Below are positions 1 through 11,300 of a stretch of DNA of 64,000 nt, piece by piece. The stretch's first letter is position 1. Every line of letters starts with the position of its first letter. The notes beneath the pieces are model-generated. The model searched no databases and had not been told where the DNA came from. It saw only the letters and a list, made by a program, of their open reading frames with translations. The position numbers and the translations under genes were made by a program. Source of the stretch: Heterocephalus glaber (lineage: Eukaryota > Chordata > Mammalia > Rodentia > Bathyergidae); assembly GCF_000247695.1 (NCBI RefSeq), contig NW_004624865.1, positions 676,383 through 740,382 of the forward strand. The letters are read 5' to 3'.

Positions 1-856
1 TCTTCACGTTTGCCACACAGATGCGCTGGTGGCTACCAAAGCCAGGCTCCCCAGTAGCACACAGAGTCGAGGAGCAGAGAGGCCAGACTGGAAACAGAGC
101 TCACAGCCCTGGAGGTCAGCAGCTGGGACAGGTGGGATCCAAGCAGCACAGGACCCACCCACATCGGCGCTGGCAGCATCACGGGGCCCTGAGCCCTGCT
201 CCCAGACACCATCCAAGTGCCGCCCTCATCCCCTGCCTCCTCCACCATGCGGCACAACAAACGGCATACCCAGGTTTTGATTTAAGCCAAACGTAAACAA
301 GACCTGAAACAGAATGGGCTGGACAGGAGCCAAGCAGAGAGGTAGTTTAAGGTTATGAAATCTGGCTTGGAAACCACATGTTGTCTGAACTTGTAAACAT
401 CAAAGAGCCAGACTTGGAAAACTGTAAAAATGTAATAGGAATTAATAATAATAAAGTCATGCCTTCCCCACTGTTACTCGAGGGTAGAAAATCATAAAGA
501 ACACTAAGACGTGATGGGCTTATGAAGTCATTTACGCCTGCCCTGCTGAGGAAGATCCGCTCCACTCCCAGGGCCTGCAAACCCCCTGTCCCGGGAGGAC
601 TCTCAGGGCCTGGGACAGGGTGCTCAGAGGAGGGGCCGCAGGAGGCCTCCGCTGACCTGCTGCCTCCCAGGCTTCATCTGCCCTGCTTTTGGAGCTGTGG
701 GCTGCTAGGGAGGAAGTTCACTGCACTCCCACCTCCTGGGGGGAAGGAAACACTGGGCTTTACCTTTCTGAGTCACAGTCGGCCACCCTTTCCAGGCACC
801 AGCCAAGGACAGCGACCAACCCTGGCTCCCCGCACAGGAGCGCCAACGGAAGGGTA
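1..856. other. Unique sequence, no gene supported
   Basis: This is moderately GC-rich single-copy sequence up to the first mariner element. Several short reading frames overlap on both strands, as expected by chance at this base composition. None shows a recognisable protein, a consistent splice pattern or a codon-use signal. No repeat was recognised. Confidence 0.5.
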
Positions 857-1381
857 CATCAGATGCTGAAATTTTAAAACCTGATGTCAGTGAAAGACAC
901 TGCCATGCATTCCCTCAGAATCCTCCCTTTGCTTCCAATGCGCTCATCCCATTGTCCTTGCTGCTTTTTCCAGCAGCTCTGGAGTCCTCTTCCCTGTTTT
1001 TCTTTACCAGGTGAGATCAAAAATGATGAATGCTGCTGCCAAGCACCATCCAATGGAAAGGCAGCTAGTAAAAATGCAATGCTGTGTCCTCCTCCTCCTT
1101 AGTCACCGGATCTGGCACCGTGTGACTTCCGGCTCTTCCCCAGAGTCAAGATGACCATGGAAGGGAAACGCTGTGAATCCATTCAGGACACTGAGGCAGC
1201 CAGGACAGCGCAGCTGAAGACCCTCAGGAGAGAGGACTCCAGAGCTGCTGCAGGAAGTGGCGAGGGTGATGGGATGAGTGTGCTCAGAGTGAGGGGAGGA
1301 TTCTGAGGGGAGCACAGTGATCAGCGCTTTGCTGTGGCAGTAGTTTTTAGACATTCCCTGTATTGGTGATCACGCCTCCTG
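857..1381 (+). mobile_element. Mariner-derived foldback element, copy 1
   Basis: The left boundary follows a TA at 855-856 and the right end matches the family end GATCAC-CCTC near 1370-1380. The left arm holds the family block CAGCAGCTCTGGAGTCCTC, which reappears inverted in the right arm as GAGGACTCCAGAGCTGCTG. The centre encodes a mariner transposase C-terminal stretch with the motif SPDLAP (here SPDLAPCDFRLFPRV), but with a stop just before SPD and a frameshift after the KTLRRED block. The left terminus has an internal deletion (about 860-885). The element cannot encode transposase. Orientation is read from the centre only, since the arms are inverted copies of each other. Confidence 0.85.
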
Positions 1382-1975
1382 TCGCTTGCTGGGCAGGGCA
1401 CTCGGCTGAGATGGAATTGTTAGTGCTGACCATCTCTGCGGACCGACCAGGATTCATCTTATACAATTCACTGACGTGTGTGTTTGCTGGCTTTCTTCCA
1501 GTCCTAATGACAAAAACAACTTGAGAATTCAGAGTGAGCCATGTAATAACTTATTCTAGTATAATTAATATGATGGCAGCATTCAAATCAGTCTTTTGAG
1601 GTGAACTTCCAAAGATGGGGTTAAACTTAATTTCTCTTTCTCTGTCTTTGGAATAGTTTTGTCCCTGCCCTCCAAACACAAAGTGGCAAAAGTGTTACCC
1701 AGTCAAGTTTTGAGCTAGAACCCTTTTTACAGTTTTTATTGGGACTGACATCTACCTTTTCTTCTCCCATACACACATATTCTGCTACGTTTTCTTCTCA
1801 GTGCTAAAATAAACTCTTGATCCAGTTGATGCTAACCCACAGGGCTCCCTCTTACACCTCAGTCTTTCTAGCAGTTATTGACCAGCCCCTAGTGACAAGG
1901 ATGTTAGGGTTTCAGTTTCTCAGGAGAGCTCTATTTTCTTTTGGAGCAGTGCTATCCAATGTGGGAGTCACCAGC
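1382..1975. other. AT-rich unique sequence
   Basis: This is single-copy AT-rich sequence between a mariner copy and a SINE. The last part, near 1945-1975 (GTGCTATCCAATGTGGGAG), resembles an old mammalian interspersed repeat that the following SINE entered, because similar sequence seems to resume after it near 2118. No gene signal is visible. Confidence 0.4.
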
Positions 1976-1979
1976 CACA

Positions 1980-2118
1980 ACCAGGCGTGGTGGTGCATGC
2001 CTGGAACCCCAGCACTCTGGGAGGCGGAGGCAGGAGAATCACAAAGTCAGGCCCAGCCTGGGCAACTTAGTGACTTAGAGAGATCCTGTCTCAAAATGAA
2101 AAATAAAAAGAAAGTGCT
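1980..2118 (+). repeat. B1-dID SINE, partial
   Basis: The B1 half begins CCAGGCGTGGTGGTGCATGC and runs through the internal promoter-like GGAGGCGGAGGCAGGAG. It continues into the dimer-specific GGGCAACTTAGTGACTTAG and an A-rich linker. The ID half is missing, so the copy is truncated at its 3' side. Confidence 0.85.
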
Positions 2119-4014
2119 GAGGAAGTACCAGAGAATGAAAGCTCTGGGTGCCATCCCAGGCCCCTACTAGGAGAATCCAGCTCCATTTCCCCTCTCATCT
2201 TCTGCTGGGTAAATAGAGCTACTCCTTCCCCTGTGCTTACTCAGGCTGCTGGGCCCTGAGAACTGGCCCCATCCTGGCAGAGAGGGTGTTAAGACTCCGC
2301 TCCAGTCAGTTCAGATTCAGATCTAGACTCAGATCCCGACATTCTAGTGACTGGAGTCTTGACCCATGCATGCTGTTGTGCAACGTATCTCCTGTTTCAG
2401 ATCATTTCTGTCTCCTGTTTGCTTGAACTTCCCCCATCCTGGCTGCTCTGCCCCCGGGAGATCCCAGCCTGCACATCTTTGAGGGTTCCTCTACCTTCAG
2501 ATGCAGTCCTGGTGTCCCTTCTTGGGCCACAGCTGGATGCGGGCTCCCGGCCACATCTGGAAGGCATGAGGGTGCCGGTGCTGACAGTGGGATCCACTAG
2601 TTTAATCTCAAAGGCCCTCTGGCTGTGTCCCCTGGTACGTGAAAAAGTAGCAAGGCTGACTGGCAAGGAATGGGGGCTCTGTGGACTCGGGCAGCTGTGT
2701 GACAGCTCGGACCTCCTTGTCCCCACCCGTGGGACAGGGACAAAGAGGATGCCATGGTGTAAAGTCTGTGCAAACTACACACTCGATGAAATTATCCTTT
2801 TCAGCATTTCTCTTTAGAAACAGGTGAATTCGTGGCAATGCAGTAATGCACTGAAAAGTTTTTTAAGGCATTAAAAGACTACAGCTCTTAAAATTAACTA
2901 CTTAATTAATATCCTGCCCTTGTTTATATTACTACCATAGCCTCTGTGCTTTCTGTGCTCCCCAATTAGTTGCTCAGAACAAATGCATGCCGTTTGGAGC
3001 CTCAGGTGGAAAGCAGCCCATAAACGGCTCCCTCTTTCCGATTAGGAAGGTACAAGTCTTTTGGGGCCAGTTTAGGTTTCCAGTCACTGAGGTTTTTCTT
3101 GACCCAGATTCGCCCCCAGTCACAGAAGCAGGTGAGGAAGGAGCCAAGAGCCAAGCAACCCTGGCTCGGCCCCTTCAGTTAAGGGCCACTTTACAGGAGA
3201 ACTGAGGAGAGCATCAGGCATGGGGCCAGTGCTTTGTCCCCAGATCTCCACATGGAATCTTAGCCATGGGCTGCCCCTCGGGAAAGCCCTGGGGAGGAAA
3301 CTCAGAGTTCGGCTTTTCCTGGCGGTGGGAGGTACGCTGCTCACTCCTTCTGACCAGGCCTCCTGATGGCTTTACCTCATCTCAGCCCACGTGACGCCAA
3401 TCTGTGTGTCCTGGAGCAACTTCCACAGCCAGCAACTGGCAAAGAGAGGACTCCGAACAGGAAAATCAGACCCTGAAGCCTGGCTCCTGACCGCGGTGCA
3501 CTTCTGCCCCTCCGGGGAGCAGGAGGCCTGGAGTGACCTCGAGGTTCATACGACGCTGGGCCTCATGCGCTGCCTCGCCGCACCTGGGCCTGCTGCTCTC
3601 TGCCTGGGCTGAGCCAGTCTCACGAAGCAATCTGTTCCCTGGCATGGAAAATGAGACTGATGCTCCATGTCGGGGTGGGGGGCTCCCGTGGGAACTCAGT
3701 GGAACAGAGAACAAAAGCACCTGGTCACCCCGAGCCCCAGGTGGCGGCTGGCAGTGGAGGGTCCTGAAGAAGGGGCAAGCTTGCCCACGCTTCAAGAGGG
3801 AGCTAAGTGCCGGAGTCCTCCCTGGAACAGGGAAGTGGGTAACTGCTGCAGCGGAGAGGGACATTGATTACAGAGGCGCAAGTCCCGGGAAAGCAAGCTT
3901 TGTACATACCTGCCTGGCTTAGTGTCATCCACACCTCTGAGCCTCCGTGTTTCTTACCTGCTGGCTTCCCTGTGAACATCCTGAGCCTCTCAGAAAATTG
4001 GCAAAGAGGCCCCT
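2119..4014. other. Unique sequence with a 156-codon open frame, not called as a gene
   Basis: About 1.9 kb of single-copy DNA. The longest frame (2347-2817, plus strand, 156 codons) encodes a low-information Leu/Cys/Pro-rich sequence with no domain I recognise, and an antisense frame overlaps it. I see neither splice sites nor a promoter that would support it. AT-rich sequence follows at 2815-2960, and 3400-3900 is GC-rich without a recognisable exon. Confidence 0.4.
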
Positions 4015-4207
4015 TTTTTCTTTTTATGTACCAGAGATTAAACCCAGGCCTTCACACTAAGCTACATCTCCAGCCCTTTTTTTATTTTTTATTTTGAGAC
4101 TGGGTCTCGCTAAATCACTAAGGTGCTCAGATTGGGCCCAAACTCGTGACCCTCCAGTCTCAGCCTCCCAGAGGGCTGGGGTCACAGACACATGCACTCT
4201 CCTTGGC
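4015..4207 (-). repeat. B1-dID SINE
   Basis: A full dimer in reverse. The shortened ID half is at 4030-4075 (its complement shows the tRNA-like GTAGCTTAG box). The AT-rich linker and the B1 half follow, ending near the reverse of the B1 head. The tail is the T-rich stretch at 4015-4023. Confidence 0.85.
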
Positions 4208-4929
4208 TGAAGCCACTTAGTTTTAAAACTTCTATTTGAAAACCATGACCCAGTCCCCGAGGACATGGGTTCTGATAACTGCTGAGAGCACCAGCTTTCC
4301 CAGGATGCTCGGAAAAGTACAGGACCCCCGAAGGGTTCTGATGCTTTAGGCCGTATTTGCCCCTCCTGAGCCTCGCCAGTACCCTGGGGCTGTGCCTCAC
4401 GAGACTCTGAAGGCCAGTGTATGCCCGGAGACTCGGGAGCACCCCTGCACATTGCTCTCCTTCCTCAGTCTCCTCCTCCGTCCAACTGCCAAACACACAG
4501 CCTAGCTCGTTTCCGATAAATCCGACTTAGGCAGACCCTTGCTCAGCTGGTTCCCTGCTGACTACAGGACAGGGCCCAGCTCTGCCCACATGTGGCCCAG
4601 CCTGGGACCTCTCCCACCAACGCGGCCCCCATTCCTCTGGACCATGCTGAGCTCCCAGGGTCCCGGCTGCGAGCCTCTGCCTGCTGGGCTGCAGGCTTCG
4701 TTCCTCCCTATGTCTGCACAGCCTCCCCTCCATCTGCACCTGGTTCAGCCCAACCAGCAGATGCCCAGAAACCCACTCACACCAGCCTGGCATGAGAGGA
4801 GGCTGCCCTGATGTCCCCATCACCGAGACCAGCTCCAGTGGCACATGAGGGGGTTGTCCTACCTCCTCTGTGAGGGTGTGAGACACTGCATCACCCTGCA
4901 AGTGTGGCCTGGGGCAGAGAAAGGCTGGG

Positions 4930-5036
4930 AAGTCTCACAGGGAAGAAAGGGTGGGAAGGAGAGGGAAGCAAGGAAGGAAGCAAGCAAGGAAGCAAGAGAA
5001 AGAGAAGGGGAAAGGGAAAGGGAAAACATAAGTTAC
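4930..5036 (+). repeat. Purine-only GGAA/GCAAGGAA tract
   Basis: About 100 bases are almost entirely A and G apart from scattered C, with imperfect units AAGGAAGCAAGCAAGG and then GGGAAA repeated. It looks like a decayed microsatellite; mirror symmetry is partial. Confidence 0.75.
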
Positions 5037-5039
5037 AAA

Positions 5040-6094
5040 GAGAAGCAAGGTCTTGGCTCTGCAGTGTTAGCTAAGAGGCCCTCCACACCCCCTCCCGGCT
5101 CAGGAGGTGGGAAACATGCACCTCCTGCCACCTGCACCTCCCGTCACCAGTGCAGCACACCAGATCGGGCTTCCCTGATTCTCTCACTCCACTGGTGCCT
5201 GTGTGGCTTTCTACCTGGGAATGGAGCCCCGAGTAGAACTCGGGCCTCACGGATAGACCCCCTAAATCCTGGCAACCCACCTGCGCTGAGCATGGCCCCC
5301 AATTATCTGATGAGAGTGGGTTATGGCACAGAACTGCAGCACCTGAATCCCATGGGGAGCTGACATCCACCTTCAAATCTGGATTACAAAAAGCCAGGCA
5401 CGGGGATAACTCTTGCTGTTGGTCCCAGTGGATCTTCCCCAAGGATGCATCCCTCTCCTTGTTCCTGTTATTAGAAGCACCCTCTGCGCTTTCCCACCTG
5501 ATATTCATCCCCACTTCTCCCTGAGAGTTGTGGCAGAAGGGTCTCCCAAAACACGCTTGGAGTCCTTATCTCTGGGGAGGGAATGAAAAGGCACCTGACG
5601 TATAAAGGCCACTCCCTCAGCCCTTAGTGGGGGCTGGGCTCGCACTGCAGCACCAGCAGTCGCTGGACAAGCAGCTCAATTGCTCCAAAACTCAGTTTCC
5701 CTGAATAGAACATGCACTGGGGAGGGAGTGCTAATAACGCCTCCTCTCGGGTTGCTGGTATGACTGGGTGGCATGTGGGTAGGACTTCAGAAAAAGACCT
5801 CATGCATTGTAGGTATTTAATCAACCACACCTGAAGCGATACTAAGCGTTTGAATTGCTTAAATTTAACTTTAAGGAATTAAAAATGACAAACAGTAATG
5901 CCCCCCAAATTTGAAAACTTTTCCCAATATGAAGAAGTTATGAAAATTCAAGAGCTCCGACAGGCTCTCTGTGATCCCTGGTCCTAAACTCACTCTTGAC
6001 TCTAGACGATGAGTGCTCTACTGGCTTGCTATAGTCCTCTTGGGTCTTCACCCTCAATCCATATCCAATCATCCCATCCTCAGTTCTGGGACAG
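5040..6094. other. Unique sequence, no gene supported
   Basis: Single-copy DNA with mixed composition that becomes AT-rich after 5800. Open frames here overlap on both strands and carry no recognisable domain. No repeat was assigned. Confidence 0.4.
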
Positions 6095-6424
6095 GTAAGA
6101 TTTTCAACTTGATTAGCTTGGGAGGGGCCCAGGGGACGAGTGCAGCACACTCCTGGGTGTGTCTGGGGGGGTCATGTATGGGTGACCTTGGAGTCTATAT
6201 CTGGTCCCTCCCCTTCCTCTCTGGTGCTCTCCCCTGCTCTGCTTCCTGACCACCATGAATCGAGCATCTCTATTCCACCATGCCTGTCTCCCATGATGTT
6301 CCTGCCTTGGAGCAGCCAACGATGGACTGAATCCCCTGAACTGTGTACCAAATTCACCTCTCCTCCTTTAAATTGTGGGTGTCAGGTATTTTGTCTCAGC
6401 AACAAAACACCAGACTAACACAGT
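6095..6424 (+). mobile_element. MaLR/ERV-type solitary LTR-like repeat, plus arm of an inverted pair
   Basis: The sequence carries the signature order of a retrovirus-derived LTR family: GGGTGTGTCTGGGGGGGTC, then a pyrimidine-rich part, then CATGATGTTCCTGCCTTGGAG, and finally a 3' end CAGACTAACACA. No internal viral genes are present. The last 180 bases are inverted and repeated immediately downstream by the next element. The exact family was not determined. Confidence 0.65.
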
Positions 6425-6770
6425 GCTATAAAGTAGAAGAGGTTTGATTTGGCTTACAGTTCAGGAGATTCAGTCCACTGTTGGCTGGCTCCAAGACAGA
6501 AATATGGTGGTAGAAGGATATGGCAGAAGAAAGCAACTCACCTCATGACAGCTAAGGAAAGAAAAAGTGCTGGAGAGAGAGAGGAGCTGGGAGAGAGATG
6601 CACCCTTCCAAGTCATACCCCAGTGACCTGACAACACATCCAGTCATGAACTCATCCATGAATGAATCCACCAATGAGCACAGGGCCCCATGATCCAATC
6701 ACTGTCCAAATGCCCCACCTCTGAACACAGGAGGTTTGGGGAGGACATTCTAGATCTAGACCATAACAAG
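6425..6770 (-). mobile_element. MaLR/ERV-type LTR-like repeat, minus arm of an inverted pair
   Basis: This is the same LTR-like family as the neighbour but in the opposite direction, joined almost directly to it. Matching blocks include ACAGTTCAGGAGATTCAGTC and CCACCTCTGAACACAGGAGG. The first about 40 bases of the family end, which the neighbour has, are missing here, so this copy is end-truncated. It ends near AGATCTAGACCATAACA. No coding content. Confidence 0.65.
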
Positions 6771-7084
6771 ACCCTTACTGTTCCATGGGGCTAAAGACCC
6801 TTCAATCATAGAGCTTTTCTTCCTTGCATAGAAATCTACCTGTACATACACGCACATTCATTGAATAACATATATGTGATAGGTATCTGATTTTACAATA
6901 ATACCCAGATCTCCAGTAAATCACAGTAGGCCAGAGGTTAAGGGTACAGAACATTTATAGAAAGAGCAAAAGTAAAGTCAACAGGAAGAAACTGGGGGGA
7001 GCCTTAGGAGTTTTTCCCATTTCCTCCCTCAGCAGTCTGCACACAGTGCTTCTCTTCTGACTACCAAGAAGTGCGTGGATTTCT
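6771..7084. other. Unique AT-rich spacer
   Basis: AT-rich single-copy DNA between two LTR-derived repeats. No repeat or gene was recognised. Confidence 0.4.
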
Positions 7085-7790
7085 TCCCACCAGCAACCAA
7101 TCAATTCTATAGCAGACACCAGCCAGCTGTCCTCTGATCTAACTCAGTTCTGGAGACAGTGTCAGATCCACAACCTGGGGGTTCATCCCAGCTCCAGATG
7201 CCAGTCACACCCCATCTTGTCTTGTCTATGCTACTGGCCAACGGCCCAGAGCCAGGGTTCCCTGAGCCCCTTCTGGGGTTCTGCTCATTTACTAAGCAGC
7301 TCACGGACCTCAGGGAGCCACTCACTTACATTTGCTGGTTTATTATACAGGGCACTGCAGAGGATGCAAAGGCAGAGCTGTACAGGGAAAGGGATGCGGA
7401 AGAGATCCTCCCTCGGTCCCCTGGCTGGGCACACCACCCTCTACAAGCCTTGTACGGAAGCTCTCCAGACCCTGTCCATTGGGTTTTCATGGAGACTTTA
7501 TTACATGTCTAATGTCTACTGATGTCTATCACATGTCTGTTTCATGTCTATTTCCTAAAGGCTTTATTGCAAACATGGCTAATTAAATCTTTGGCCATTT
7601 GTGATCATTTTAACCTTCATCTCCTCTCAAAGATCCAACCATCCAATCCTGCCTTGGTCTTTGCTCTGACCTCTACCACTACGACGGGCTGTCAGCCTCC
7701 AATCAGCTCACTGGCATGCAGAAAAGATACTCACCATTTTGGAGGATTCTTGGAGGGAAGCAGACCACATATGTATTTCACGATATCACA
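7085..7790 (-). mobile_element. MLT2-type ERV-L solitary LTR
   Basis: Read in reverse, the element starts TGTGATATCGTGAAATACAT at 7790, the expected LTR terminus. It contains the family blocks whose complements are GGAAGCTCTCCAGACCCTGT and GGCTAATTAAATCTTTGGCC. It carries an AATAAA polyadenylation signal in the reverse sense near 7340-7346. No retroviral genes flank it, so it is a solo LTR left by recombination. The 3' boundary near 7085 is approximate. Confidence 0.8.
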
Positions 7791-8124
7791 GGAGCTTAAC
7801 TACCAAGGAGGATGCCAACCTGCAACGCAGGGAGATGAGACACTAGTCAGGAAGGCAAGGGAGCTCCGGGGCCACTTAGTGCAAGGGCAAGGGGGGCACA
7901 AATGTCAAGACCCCGCCAGGATGACCACAGCAGGCTGGTGAGGTGAGGGCTGTTTGCAACAATTCAAAGGGGACTTGGCACACAGCATGACCAGGCTGTG
8001 AGGGGCCCTGAGTCCCCCAGGCCAATTATTGTGCAGATGAACAGACTAAGGCCCAGGAAGGTCAAAGAGAAACTTGCTTTCCCCCAAAAAAACAAAATCC
8101 TCTAGGAAGAAATATATTAGATCC
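7791..8124. other. Unique sequence with a weak MIR-like tail
   Basis: Single-copy DNA between two LTR-derived elements. A short MIR-like piece (GATGAACAGACTAAGGCCCA) lies at 8036-8055, in minus orientation. Nothing else was recognised. Confidence 0.35.
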
Positions 8125-8506
8125 TACTGAGGTCTGGACATGGCTTGAGCTCCAAGGCTCAAGTGTTGGAAGCTGGGTCCCCAGTGTCGGGAGGGGGTGT
8201 GAGGTTTGAGAGGATAGGCCCTGGGAAGAGTGTGGAGGTGCAGGGCAGGGAAGGACGGAGTCTTCGTGACCCTGGTTAGTTCTCAAAAGAGTGAACCTGG
8301 TCTGCCCTCTCTGGCTTCCGGCCTTGTGCTATGACGCCTCCCCCATCCACAGACTCACCTGATGGGGCTGCCATTGAGCCCTTAGGGCTTCTGGGCCACT
8401 GGATGTCAGCTGTCCAGCTTCCAACACTAAGCTGGATAAACCTTTTTCCTCTACAGTGACCCACCCTTGGGGACTCTGTCACAGGAACAGAAAACAGACT
8501 AAGAAA
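8125..8506 (+). mobile_element. MaLR-type solitary LTR
   Basis: The LTR shows the MaLR order: a head with GGCTCAAGTGTTGGAAGC, a pyrimidine-rich middle, the polyadenylation region GGATAAACC near 8434, and the characteristic end AACAGAAAACAGACTAAG at 8487-8504. No internal region is present. It is an old retrotransposon relic with no coding capacity. Confidence 0.7.
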
Positions 8507-8639
8507 GATACCTCTGCTTGTTGTGCAGCGCAGCATTCGTGGAGATGTGGTCCACTGACATCAACAGCTTGCTGTAGACCAAGCTCTGCTCTGCTTGAAG
8601 TAACTCATTTGGTATCCAAACAGCCCTGAAGGTGGAGAT

Positions 8640-8705
8640 GCAGCCACTGTTTTCCAGACACGACACAGTGAGTGGTAAATAACTCTCCCAAGGCAACAGG
8701 GCCTC
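8640..8705 (-). repeat. MIR-like fragment
   Basis: CACAGTGAGTGGTAAATAAC and CTCCCAAGGCAACAGGGC resemble the reverse complement of the MIR core. The fragment is short and diverged. Confidence 0.35.
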
Positions 8706-8815
8706 AAAGAGACAGACCAGGGAGACGACACACATTGGTGAGTTTTAGAATGACTTCCATCCAGAATTTTAAAAAGTGGATAATATTTTGACTTTTATTA
8801 ACCGAAATCCATTTA

Positions 8816-9330
8816 CAAGAAGTTGTCTAACCATACAGTGAGTGTTAGAATATTTTTAAATGGTTACAGTGAAAGACGCATTGCCATGAATCTCCTCGAA
8901 AACCTTGCAGCTCCCTTCGCATGCACACATCCCATCCTCGTTACCACTTTCTGCAGCAGCCCCGCAGTCCTCTCTCCGGAGTGTTTGTACCAGGTGGAAT
9001 CAAAACTACAGTGAATGCCGCAACCAAGTGAGCGTCCTCATCCACCTTCGTCACTGGTCTGACACCGAGTGACTTCCGGCTCTTCCCAAAGTCACAATGA
9101 CCATGAAAGGGACACGTTTTGGATCCATTCAGGACATCGAGGCAGCCAGGACGGCGCAGCTGAAGACCCTCAGGAGAGAGGACTCCAGAGCTGCTGCAGG
9201 AAGTGGCACGGACGGTGGGACGAGTGTGTGAAGAGGGAGGGGAGGATTCTGAGGGGATTCGTGGCAGTGCGTCTTTGACAGAAACATTTTTTAAATTTGA
9301 ACATTCACCGTATCTTGATCACACCATGTG
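8816..9330 (+). mobile_element. Mariner-derived foldback element, copy 2
   Basis: A complete copy of 515 bp with a TA dinucleotide on each side (8814-8815 and 9331-9332), the target-site duplication expected of mariner. The right end TCTTGATCACACCATGTG pairs with the family left end CACGAGGGGTGATCAAA. Inverted arms of about 160-190 bp face each other. The centre holds a degenerate transposase stretch; the usual family stop before SPD reads TCG here instead of TAG. The one-base frameshift after the LKTLRRED block is present. A frame in the right arm still reads LQSCCRKWHGRWDECVKREG, the mariner C-terminus. Confidence 0.9.
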
Positions 9331-9743
9331 TAGGATGTGTCTGGGTTCCTGAGGATAATGAGTAAGCGCCACACTGCTCCCGGCCCCTCTGCATCCTGGG
9401 CTGGTCACCAGGCCAAACCTCTGTGCTGCTCCTCAGCAGGGAAGAGCCCTCCACCCACCCGGCTGTACCCAAGAACTCGAGGTCCCCAGTCTGACGCAGT
9501 CGCCCTTCATTGCTGACTTTCTCTGTGAGCCCGAAACATCTCCGTCCTCGCCTGCTGGTGTTCAGCTCACTGGGGCTCTAGCGACTCCTATTAGTCATCT
9601 ACCTCTCACAGCTGTCTGCCCTTAAAACCCTGAGAGCAAATGACAGGTGGAGCTAAGACACACTTCCCACTCACTAGCAAATACATAATGGGATTTCACT
9701 TTTGGTTTTTAATCTCTGGGATAAGACTTCAGGTTATAACTTT
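9331..9743. other. Unique sequence
   Basis: Single-copy DNA between a mariner copy and an ID element. No gene or repeat was recognised. Confidence 0.4.
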
Positions 9744-9819
9744 TCTTTTTTGGTACCAGGGATCGAACTCATGACCTTGCACTTGTGAGACAGAACCACT
9801 GAGCTAAATCCCCAGCCCC
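9744..9819 (-). repeat. ID SINE monomer
   Basis: A tRNA-derived unit in reverse, beginning with the T-rich tail and TTGGTACCAGGGATCGAACT and ending in GCTAAATCCCCAGCCCC. This is the complement of the GGGGCTGGGGATTTAGC head. Short T-rich direct repeats flank it (around 9736-9743 and 9822-9832). Confidence 0.85.
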
Positions 9820-10639
9820 TGTCACTTCTTTTTAATTGTTCGGTATTCACCTCCTGTCTGCCTCTGTCTCTCTCTTCCCCCTCTCTCTTGGGTTCAGTAC
9901 AGTGTCAGGAACATGGCTGATATTGACTGCTGAGCAAATCTGATGATCTAATGAACTTGAATTTTGGAAAGCAAAGTCCTGAGTAGTCTCAAGCTCTGAG
10001 TGTCTTTCGTGTCCTTCCTGGGTTCGGTCCCCACCTCTGTAAGCTGGGGCCACAGAGCCACACCAAGAGGTGCTGTGATGTAGGCATGCTGTCACCAGGG
10101 CTGAGCTTTGCTTCGAGGACAGCAGTGCACAAAGCAAGGAACCCCCACTGGCCAGGTTCTCCAGGGCTCGACAGCCCGACTGCCTGCTGCACGGTGGGTA
10201 AGCAGTGACTGGGCAAAGCTGTGTTATCCTTGTGCTCCCACGGCTTCTTGCCAGCCCATCTGTGCCCTTCCCTGACAGAAAGACTCAGCACTCAGTCTTC
10301 AGAACCCCTGCTTCCTGGAAGTTTTCCTCTACTCTTCTTAGTTTCTGGAAACCAGTTGGCAGAGACACAGGCAGCATCCAGCCCTGCACAGCTGAGCTTC
10401 AAGGTCCAAACACAGCTGGACCAGAGGCACTTGCGCCTCTGAGAAGACCACAAAATCCAGAGTCCTGCCATTGGGAGTGGCTTGAAACTCTCCTTGGAGG
10501 CGCCTTGAAACTCTCCCCTGACTATACCCAGAAGTTGGCTTCCAGGTGCTTTGTTCTGTGAACAGAATAAAAAACAGCCCCAGCAAAGCTAAGACTGGGG
10601 TCCAAAAGCAGATTCTGATTGTCCTGTGTACAGTACACT
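9820..10639. other. Unique sequence, no gene supported
   Basis: Single-copy DNA with several overlapping chance frames of 100-126 codons on both strands. No domain, exon or repeat was recognised. Confidence 0.4.
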
Positions 10640-11092
10640 CTAAACTTCTAAGAAAACTAGCATTTATTTTAAAATATTCCCTAAAGACAGATATTTCACC
10701 CAAAAGGAAACATAGTCACAAATACAAAGAGGAAAGCAGTTTATCTCACTAGTAATCAAAGAAGAACACATTAAAATTACCCATGATGTACTGTTTTCTA
10801 CCTAAACAGTCACCAGTATTCCATAAGACCTAAAAACCTCCAAAGCTGACAAAATTAGATGTAATTAACACACTAATATTCTGATAGCCTAAATTGACAT
10901 ACCCCTTTTGAAAAATTACAGAACAGCATATAATCCAAGTCAAAAAGGTATTCATGCCTTTTATACCATTTCTTCAATTTTTGGAAATGTACATGAAACA
11001 TGCAATTTATATATTTCAGCTATTCTTGGGAAAATAGAAAATATTTTAAATATTTCCGAACAGAAGATGGTCATCCATAATAATGTATAACC

Positions 11093-11186
11093 TCAGGAGC
11101 TGAGGATTTTAGCTCAGTGGTTCCGCCGCCTGCCTCGCAAGCACAAGGACCCAAGTTCAATCCTCAGTACCAAAAATAATAATAAT
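11093..11186 (+). repeat. ID SINE with 14-bp target-site duplication
   Basis: The head is TGAGGATTTTAGCTCAGTGG and the tail is an (AAT)n run. The direct repeat AATAATGTATAACC lies at 11079-11092 and again at 11187-11200, without mismatch, which proves L1-mediated insertion and suggests a fairly recent event. Confidence 0.92.
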
Positions 11187-11217
11187 AATAATGTATAACC
11201 ATCAAAAATAGTATTTA

Positions 11218-11300
11218 TGGGCCGGGGATTTAGCTCAGCCGTTCTGGCGCCTGCCTTGCAAGCACAAGGTTCCAAGTTCGGTCCCTGGTACCAAAAAGAA
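11218..11300 (+). repeat. ID SINE with near-perfect target-site duplication
   Basis: GGGCCGGGGATTTAGCTCAG opens a full tRNA-like unit that ends GGTACCAAAAAG. AAAAATAGTATTTA at 11204-11217 is repeated as AAAAACAGTATTTG at 11301-11314 (two mismatches). It sits 31 bases from the previous ID in the same direction. Confidence 0.9.

Noticed and set aside
2347..2817. 156-codon frame as a possible retrogene
   Set aside because: No similarity to a protein I recognise, no poly-A tail or target duplication, and an antisense frame overlaps.
11218..11300. tRNA gene
   Set aside because: The A- and B-box-like sequence belongs to an ID SINE: it has an A-rich tail and target-site duplication and cannot fold into a clean cloverleaf by eye.
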